Source of the DNA: Pavlovales sp. CCMP2436
Lineage: Eukaryota; Haptophyta; Pavlovophyceae; Pavlovales
Reading direction: 5' to 3'
NCBI GenBank assembly: GCA_026770615.1
Contig: MU631335.1
Span: 249,905 to 276,420 of the forward strand
DNA: 26,516 bases
Shown piece by piece: positions 9,691 through 16,800 of this stretch. Each line of letters begins with the position of its first letter. The stretch's first letter is position 1. The position numbers were made by a program, and so were the translations under genes. The notes under the pieces are model-generated. The model was not told the DNA's origin. It did no database searches and worked only from the letters and a program-made list of their open reading frames with translations.

Positions 9691-10930
9691 GGTGCCATCG
9701 CGTACATCTCCGCACGCAGGTTTGTCCACCTACTGCTGTCGCGTGACATTGCCTCGAGGAGCCGGAAGAAAGCCATGCTCTCGACCAACTTGTAGGTCTC
9801 GAGGAAGGCACGCAGCCTCTTAAAGTTGAGGTTCTCCGCCGCCAGGAAGGTCAATAGCGGCACGCGGGGTCCAGTCGGCGGACCCACGATGAGCACGAGC
9901 TTGTTGACCTGCGCAGAGAAAGTGCTGAACTGCCGCAGCTCCTGAAGCGCGGACATGATGATCAGATCTTTGTCGTACGAGTTGTCGTCCTCCCCCCCGC
10001 CGTCTTCGAGGTGCAGCCACACGGCGACTAAGAAGAACCCCTGAAGGTGCTTGTACAACGCCTCCCAGGATGCTTGCCACACCGTCTTGAGAAGCTTCTC
10101 AATTGTGGCGAAGGCCGCCGAAGACCTCTGCTTGCCGCACTGTACCGCCGACTTGGAGGTGATGACGGCGACGCTCGCCTCGTGGGAGCGCAAGAGGCTC
10201 GCCTCCTGTTCCTTCAGCTTGAAAGACCGGGCCCGGATGTCTTCATCCATCCTGGCAGATGCAGATTCGGCCTCCTCCCGCATGAACTCAACGCTGGGCG
10301 GTGTGGCCAGAGCTTCCTCTCCATCGACGCTCCCCTCTGCCGGGGTGGGCGTCTCGTACTTGCGCGCGATCGCCGCACGGTCCAACTCAAAGTCGTTCGT
10401 CAGGATAGCAAGATTGCCTTCCATCTTGATCTCGAGCTTGGTGATCTTGGCGGCGGCAGCGCAGTCGGTGAGCTCCACCATGCTCTCAAGCAGGGCGATG
10501 CTGTCCAACTGTGCCACGACCTCGTCGTTCTCGAAGAATTTGTTGAGGAAGATCTCCTTGAACTCCTCGAAGTTGCGCGGGCTCGGGCCATGTGCACCTT
10601 CCCAGCCCATCACGTGGACTGAGATGTGCTTGTTCTCCTTGGCCCACAGCAAGCAGTGGATCGAGAACCAGATGCTGTCGTGGATCATCGCGTGACCCAG
10701 CACCTCCTCCGTGAGCTGCATCCCCTCCGTGGTCAGGAGGGTCACCTCAAGCGAGCTGATCGCAGCAACGATCTGCTGATGAGGCGTCAGCGGCGAGCCG
10801 CTGACGACGCGCATCGCCGGCTCACGGCGACGCTCGGCGGGCTGACGGCTCGCCCCGAGCTGAACGGGTGCGAGGCGCCTGCTCGGCTGGGTGGGCTCGC
10901 GAGGGCGCTGGCGGTGGGCACTGCCCGGCT
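9666..10930 (-). pseudogene. gag: Gag-like (capsid) region fused in frame to the ankyrin gene
   Basis: This is the downstream two thirds of a 647-codon uninterrupted minus-strand ORF (9645-11588). From about 10800 it is mainly helical and hydrophilic: SIWFSIHCLLWAKENKHIS, RNFEEFKEIFLNKFFEND, an acidic-basic coiled-coil-like stretch near 10200-10450, then FKRLRAFLETYKLVESM leading to the knuckle region. Position before the knuckle makes it Gag; the sequence itself does not match a capsid family that I can name. It has no start codon of its own that stands out, and the frame is continuous with ankyrin-protein sequence upstream. Confidence 0.55.
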
Positions 10931-10934
10931 GCGA

Positions 10935-12222
10935 CCTGGGCGCCAGCTCGAGATTGACCGACACGACGGGCACGGAGACGTGCTCGCCGTCGTCCAGCTC
11001 GAGCTCAACCGACTCCCACTCGGCGGAGACGGCCGTGACGACGCCCTCGCGCCCGTAGCAATCGCCGCCGACCGTCTGCACATGTGAGGTGATCGTGGCG
11101 CTACGCCCGGCGAGGGCCGAGTGCAGGACGAGGCGCGGCGGCATGCTGCGATCGAGCGCGTGCGCCATCACGAGCGGCCACACGTCGAGCAGCGCGACCT
11201 CCTTGCCCGCGAAGCGCGCCTCCCGGACGAGCAGCTGGCTGAGCCGCATCAGCTCGGCCGCGCGCGTGCACACGTGCGCGGGAAAGAGCGCGTGGTTCTC
11301 GCGCGACCACGGGGTCGCCACCGCCACCATAAGAGAAGCGCCCTCGTGCGCTGGGTCGCGCGCGAGCAGCGCGCGCGCAAGCCCGAGCTGCGTGGGGGCG
11401 CACCGTCGCCGCTGCCGTCGCTCGCGCGCACGTCCGCTCCGCCCACGAGGAGCTGGCGCAAGCGCGCTGGCGGGAGAAGCTCGAGGTGGTGCAGCCGCGT
11501 GCTCCAGCGGCTCGTCTCGCGCACCCACGCGCGTACGTCGGCGGGTGCGTCCGGGGCGAGCGTCTCGCGCTGCGCCCCGTAGGCGCACAGCAGCTGCACC
11601 ACATCGAGCCGGGTGCTTCCAAAGGAGAGCGCGGTGTGACCTACAGCGGATGTCGCCAGCACATCGGCGCCCGCCTCGAGCAAGAGGCGCGCGCAGTCGA
11701 GGTGGCCATTAACGCTCGCCATCATCAGCGCCGTACCGCCCTGCACATCTGCAGTGTTCATGTCGGCGCCCGCCTCGAGCAGAAGGCGCGCGCACGCTGC
11801 GTGCCCTCGTCGGCTCGCCATCATCAGCGAAGTGTTGCCCTCCGCATCGGCGTGGTTATCATCGGCGCCCACTTCAAGCAGGAGGCGCACGCACTCGGTG
11901 TGGCCTTGGAAGCTCGCCATCATCAGCGCGGTGGACCCCACCACCCCAGCGTGGTTCACATCGGCGCCGGCCTCGAGCAGGAGGCGCGCGCACTCGGCGT
12001 GACCCATGAGGATCGCATATATCAGCGCAGTGGAGCCCTCCACCTCGGCGGAGTTCGCGTCGGCGCCAGCTGCGAGCAGGAGGCGTGCGCACTCGGCGTG
12101 CCCTCTGAGGCTCGCCCTCATAAGCGCCGTGCGGCCTTGCTCATCGGCGAAGAGCACGTCGGCGCCGGCCTCGAGCAGGGCGCGCCCACGTCTCCAGCTT
12201 CGCACGCCTCGTTGAGCGCCAT
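10935..12222 (-). pseudogene. Ankyrin-repeat protein with algal C-terminal module, two frameshifts
   Basis: ATG at 12220-12222 begins MALNEACEAGDVG, a typical start for this family. About six ankyrin repeats of 33 residues follow (GSTALIYAILMGHAECARLL, then LEAGADVNHAG and similar), each with the TALMxAS..GH..CARLLLEAGAD signature. They are protein-interaction scaffolds. After the repeats come VRETSRWSTRLHHLELL, TQLGLARALLARDP, TPWSRENHALFP, FAGKEVALLDVWP and a small beta-type segment ending VSVPVVSVNLELA. Two frame breaks are seen: in a GGG run near 12190 (directly after GDVG) and in a CCCCC run near 11430. One added base at each would restore the frame. The frame then runs on into Gag-like sequence with no stop. 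Antisense ORFs over the repeats are shadows. Confidence 0.85.
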
Positions 12223-12239
12223 CGCGGGCCCGGTGTCGC

Positions 12240-12519
12240 CGTTCGTGTCAGAGAGCGGAAGAAGCTGCCCCCTGCACAAGTGTAATCAATTTCATGTCCC
12301 TCGACCGTCCGCGCGCTCGCGAGCTGGGTCCAGATCGGCAACGGCAAGTTCAACCACCGCACGGACCTGGCTGGGTTGGCGTTCGTGTCAGAGAGCGGAA
12401 GAAGCTGCCCCCTGCACAAGTGTAATCAATTTCATGTCCCTCGACCGTCCGCGCGCTCGCGAGCTGGGTCCAGATCGGCAACGGCAAGTTCAACCACCGC
12501 ACGGACCTGGCTGGGTTGG
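12240..12519. repeat. Exact 140-bp tandem duplication
   Basis: 12240-12379 and 12380-12519 are identical by eye over the whole unit. The array begins 18 bases upstream of the ankyrin ATG, so on the minus strand it would be promoter or 5' UTR. On the plus strand the downstream copy runs into a protein-like frame. Confidence 0.95.
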
Positions 12520-12743
12520 GCTTCCTCGTATCGAACTGCGACATCGCACTGAGCCCCGAGGATGTGGTGACACTCTCCCGCGCCGACCGTGCAGCGCAGG
12601 GCGGTGGCAATGTCTGCTTCGGTGCAGGGCAGACGCCAGCCCTCGACATCCAGCAGGGCCGGCGCCGCACGAGCACCGACTACACCGCGAAGGTGACCTC
12701 GCGCGAATATCCTGCGCAAATACGGGTCGCACGGAGCGACTAA
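12464..12743 (+). CDS. Possible terminal exon of an unrecognised protein
   Basis: A plus-strand frame reads WVQIGNGKFNHRTDLAG, then GFLVSNCDIALSPEDVVTL, GNVCFGAGQTPALDIQQG and ends VARSD with TAA at 12741-12743. Composition is protein-like, unlike the neighbouring shadow frames. The beginning lies inside the second copy of the 140-bp duplication. The first copy repeats the first 18 or so residues and then breaks off. No family is recognised and no upstream exon is obvious, so it may be a gene fragment left after rearrangement. Confidence 0.4.
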
Positions 12744-13430
12744 ACAATACATGGAGTAGGCGGACCGCTTGCTTTCGAGCATGACTGAGTGTTTCAAGCA
12801 TGACTAAGTGTTTCAGAAGGGTGAGCATATTTAATAAAATTCAGAAGGATGAACCGATTTTTTCGGTTGCGCTGTCGCAAAATATGCCCTCCCCGGTCCG
12901 GGGGTCCTCTGGCTTGCCAAATTTACACGCTGAAAATTATTAGTGACGAAAATTGGCTGTGCGTGAAATGCCTTTGAAAAATGAGTCCTTGCCTTGCCGA
13001 GCACGGCAAAATTCACTTCTCAAGAGCCCTACCGCTGCGCTCGTGAGAAGTGAGCAAGTTCCATCCCTGATCCTGGTCCTGTCTTTATGTAATGTTCCTG
13101 ATATGAATTCAAGCGCTGGCGTTTTACTATGCCATTTTAGGAATAAGTTCTGCGCTGATCTGCTGAGCTCCATGTATGCAGTCTCAGTCTGCAACTAATG
13201 CATGTATTATTAGCGGCTCAGCATGGTTCAACAGGTGGTGTTCACTCACTGACTTGGTCGACGTCAGACATAATACGCATACATATGTACATATGTTCAT
13301 TTAGGGTCTTTGGCTGGCGGTCGATGATTGGATGATTGTCCGGCTAACTTCCTGTGCCGCACGTGGAAACTGTCTTGCGCAATGCTACTTTAACAGTTCT
13401 ATAGAAGAATTCTCATATAGCAGTTATCTA
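12744..13430. other. Spacer without a supported gene, with two hairpins
   Basis: No protein-like frame is seen. AGCATGACT(G/A)AGTGTTTCA occurs twice near 12778-12816. TTGCCG/CGGCAA (12994-12999 and 13004-13009, loop AGCA) and TCACTTCTCA/TGAGAAGTGA (13013-13022 and 13044-13053) are perfect hairpins 4 bases apart. Confidence 0.6.
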
Positions 13431-13850
13431 TCATATATTTGTCCGCTGCGGGGGCGCCCTGCCGCTCTTCGCCGCCGCGAGGCGGTCGCGGAGGACACCT
13501 ATCCTGCTGAGCAGCGCCGCCTGCTGCCGCCGCAGCAGCATGACCGTCCTCCTCAACTGCGCCTCCGCCGAGCCTGTGGTCTCCGAGCCCGAGTCGGCAG
13601 GCGGCAGACTCGTCCCGCCCATGTCGGGGGAGTCACTGAGCCCCGCCCGCCCGTCCAGCAGACTCTTCCCGTCCGCCCGTCCGACGCGCGCACTCACTCG
13701 TTCGTGCTCGTCTACGTCGCCCTCCTCGTCCTCCTCCCCGCCAGCCGAGAGCCCCGGGACGTCCTCGGCCGGGAGGGAGGGCTGCTTGCCCGGGTGCATG
13801 CAGATGTCCACTTCGCCCAACAGGTTGTCCACTGCCCGGCGGTCGCCCAC
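13431..13850 (-). CDS. Exostosin-like gene, exon 7 (last)
   Basis: 139 codons from [16 protein letters not shown] to TGA at 13431-13433. The acceptor is TAATAG. The first ~20 residues ([18 protein letters not shown]) complete the enzyme. The rest is an acidic linker ([14 protein letters not shown]) and a C-terminal helix rich in Leu and Arg. Confidence 0.75.
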   Translation of the reverse strand: MGDRRAVDNLLGEVDICMHPGKQPSLPAEDVPGLSAGGEEDEEGDVDEHERVSARVGRADGKSLLDGRAGLSDSPDMGGTSLPPADSGSETTGSAEAQLRRTVMLLRRQQAALLSRIGVLRDRLAAAKSGRAPPQRTNI

Positions 13851-16800
13851 CTATTAGTTATTGCATTTATCAGTCAACAAAAATGATAATGAGAATGAGA
13901 ACAACGATGCTCATGAGAATACTAATAATAACCTCAACCATAATAACCAAAACTACCATCACAATAACAACCAGACTCGAATGAAGTACTCAAAAAAAAA
14001 ACGAAATAACGAAAAAAAACGAATAACGAAAAAAAAACGAATAACGAAAACAAACACCGAAAACCGAAAACAACAACAACAAAAAACCTGGAAGAGCATC
14101 TGCCCGCGCGCGGCAAAGAGCGCCTTCTGCATCCTCGCCACCTCGCTGGCGTTAACCGCCCGCAGCGCTGCCAGAGGGATCAATCACAGGGTTCGCCATA
14201 GGGTGAGTAGTTGGGTTGCAAGGGACTCACCCCTGGCACAAGTGAAAGTTGAGCGGGTGCGGATCGGGCCCGTACGCCTTCGGGCTGCAAGTCGGGGGAC
14301 GTGAAAAAAAAAAGTGAGAAAAAAAAGGAGAAAAAGTCACCTCGCATGAGTTCCTCCGGCTCCTCGAGCAGCAACTGCGTGTCGTAGACGAAGAGAAAGT
14401 CCTGCGCACAATGAATGAACTGATTGGTCGGTTTAATCATCAATCTTTAGTACTGATAGGGATTCAAGCTGGCGTCTGACTGTTCTGAATGTTGTGCTCG
14501 TCTGAGAGCTGCGTCGCCCATTGCCTGCTGCGTGCCTTAGTCGGCTGCGCTGGCTTAGGCGCCACCGCGCGTGCCGATGGATCTCCGGTAGTGTGCCCGG
14601 GCAAGGGTGGTTAGGGAGATGATCTGCTGGTTTATCAGTGTCTATATTTTCATCCATGTATACCAAATAAGGAAATAAACAACCAAAGACAGAGCACCTT
14701 GTATCTGACGAAATCGTGAAAGGCCGCCTTAAGCCCGTCGCAAAGCACCACGGGGATGCACCCAGCCGCGATGCTAGAGTAGAACCTGTTAGTTGAAATA
14801 AGACCAATAATAGCATAATAATGAAATGCACTAGAAATTTAGTTTAAATAAAATAAAATACCAATAATAACATAATGATGAAAAACGCAGGAGGAGAGTC
14901 TGCGTATTTGACGGGGAGGGGGAAGGGGGGGAGTGGGAAGGGGGGGAAAGGGGGGGAGTGGGAAGGGGGGGTGAATAGGGGTTGAGGGGGGGGAAGGGGT
15001 TGGGAAGGGGGGAGTGGCGTTCGGTGTACAATTCCCTGCTGAGCTCTGTGTACACTGAGGCCGGCTCGCTGCAGCGCAGCTCGCCGCAGCGCAGCTCGCC
15101 GCAGCGCAGCCCACGGACGCATTAACCATGATTTAATTCGCGTTATTTGCATCGCGTTGTGCACTCACCATAATTTAAATCGCGTTATTTAAATCAGCAT
15201 TATTTAAATCGCGTTACGCACGGGAGGGGCAGGAGGAGGAATGCACCGAATCTAGATCTATATCACACTGTGAAAACACACACACACACACACATATAGG
15301 TGTCCCTATCATAAAGATATAGGTGTATGTTTGTGTGAGTGTGAGTGTGACTACACCGTACCTTGCGGAGGTGCGGCAGTCAAAACAAAGAGTCAACAAC
15401 TCAAAAACTCGAAAAGTGAAAGTAGAAGTAAAAGTAGCAGAAATCATGCTGACTCTACCGGGAGGACAGCCTGCTTTCTTTTTTAAAGGTCGGCCAACGG
15501 AGAATAAAAGATCGTCCTTCTCCGAGGGCCGTCCGAATAAGGTGAAAAAGGGAAACATGTCATGCCCGTACGCCTTCGGGCTGCAAGTCGGGGGACGATA
15601 ACAGAACTATTATTCAAACAGGCTACCGGGAGGATGTGCAGATGTCCCCCGCAGGCGCGAGGCAGAAAATCGTCTCCGACATGTAGTGCGCCATCGTTAC
15701 GTAGCGGTCGTTCGTGGGGCCGCTGGCGATGCGCGCGTACTGCGCCGCGACGGCGTCAATGTGCACGCCACGCTTCGCCGCGACCTGTTCCAGCGCCTGT
15801 GTTCGATTTGAGTATGGATTCATAAAAAATATATATTTTGTGAATATGTATTTATACAATTAAGATTAAACGCACCACACGCACACACACACACACGCAC
15901 GCACACACGCGCACACATGCGCGCACACGCGAACGCACACACGCACACGCGCGCACTCACACACACGCGCGCACACACACGCACACGCGCACACATGCAC
16001 GCACGCACGCGCACACACACGCGCACACATGCACATACACACATATACGCGCACGCACACACACACCTTTTAAAACTAACCTTGTAATATGGACCCTAAC
16101 TCTGTGACCCTTAACCTAACAACCTTATAACTAAGAATCATATGAACACTACCCCTAGAACCCCATAATGCTCTAATGATCACAGGCGCAGGTCGCGGCG
16201 AAGTGAGACAACTCCATCATTCTGCAGCTTTTTGACAAAAGGCGCGCAAACACACTTTTTTAACTAATAAATGATTATAAATAATACATATACATATATA
16301 TCATAGATATTCATAGATATGTATACATGTATACATACATACACACACACACACACACACGTACATATATATATGTATATATATGTATATATATGCGTGT
16401 ATATTTATTTATTAAATTTATGACAAAAATATTTGTATGTGATCTTAGGCGTTGGAGCAGGTTGCAGCGAAACCTTACTCATATGGGCGCGAACACAAAC
16501 ACACACACATGTGTGTGTGCGTGTGTGTGTGGTGTGTGTGTGTGACGGAGCTGTACCTTTTCGGTGCACGCGCGCCCCGAGCCTCGCCCCCCCCTTGACG
16601 GCACCAGCAGTGTATCCGCGTCGCCGTCCCTGTTTTTGTTATGATCGTTGTTGTTCTTGTTGTTCATACATAATAAATAAATATTTATATATTATTATCA
16701 TCGATATTTATTTATTTAATTTGAATTATTATTTCGATTATTATTGTTATTACGTGTGTGCGACTAGCGATGCGAGGCGGCAGCGAATGAGCTTGCCCGT

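Larger units (their letters stand above)
3570..10800 (-). mobile_element. Decayed Ty1/copia LTR retrotransposon, 5' end missing
   Basis: On the minus strand the order is Gag (with CCHC knuckle), protease, integrase, reverse transcriptase, RNase H, polypurine tract, LTR. Integrase placed before reverse transcriptase is diagnostic of Ty1/copia rather than Ty3/gypsy. Frame changes occur near 9680, 9265, 7225, 6790 and 5655. Confident in-frame stops on the minus strand fall at plus coordinates 9235-9237, 8299-8301, 8278-8280, 7068-7070, 6473-6475, 6146-6148, 5795-5797, 5425-5427 and 4282-4284. All of them are TAG. A tenth at 6776-6778 is ambiguous because it sits at a frameshift. A single TGA follows the zinc knuckle (9334-9336) and may be the natural gag stop. 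No 5' LTR or primer-binding site is visible. Confidence 0.9.

Noticed and set aside
10051..11087. Plus-strand ORFs of 150-214 codons over the Gag region, including a 'GLTARPELNG' stretch near 10840
   Set aside because: The PELNG words resemble a motif of algal ankyrin-associated domains, but the flanking residues do not fit and the opposite strand carries the long coherent frame.
11486..12784. 432-codon plus-strand ORF
   Set aside because: It is antisense to the ankyrin repeats. Its 'repeats' (GARLEQEARALGV-like) are the complement of LLLEAGAD units.
13857..14304. Asn/Lys-rich plus-strand ORF
   Set aside because: It is produced by A-rich simple repeats of intron 6 and continues across exon 6 antisense.
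15814..16066. Cys/Val-rich ORFs over the AC repeat
   Set aside because: Pure translation of a microsatellite.
16094..16122. CCCTAACTCTGTGACCCTTAACC as degenerate telomeric repeat
   Set aside because: Only two imperfect CCCTAA-like words, inside an intron among other simple repeats.
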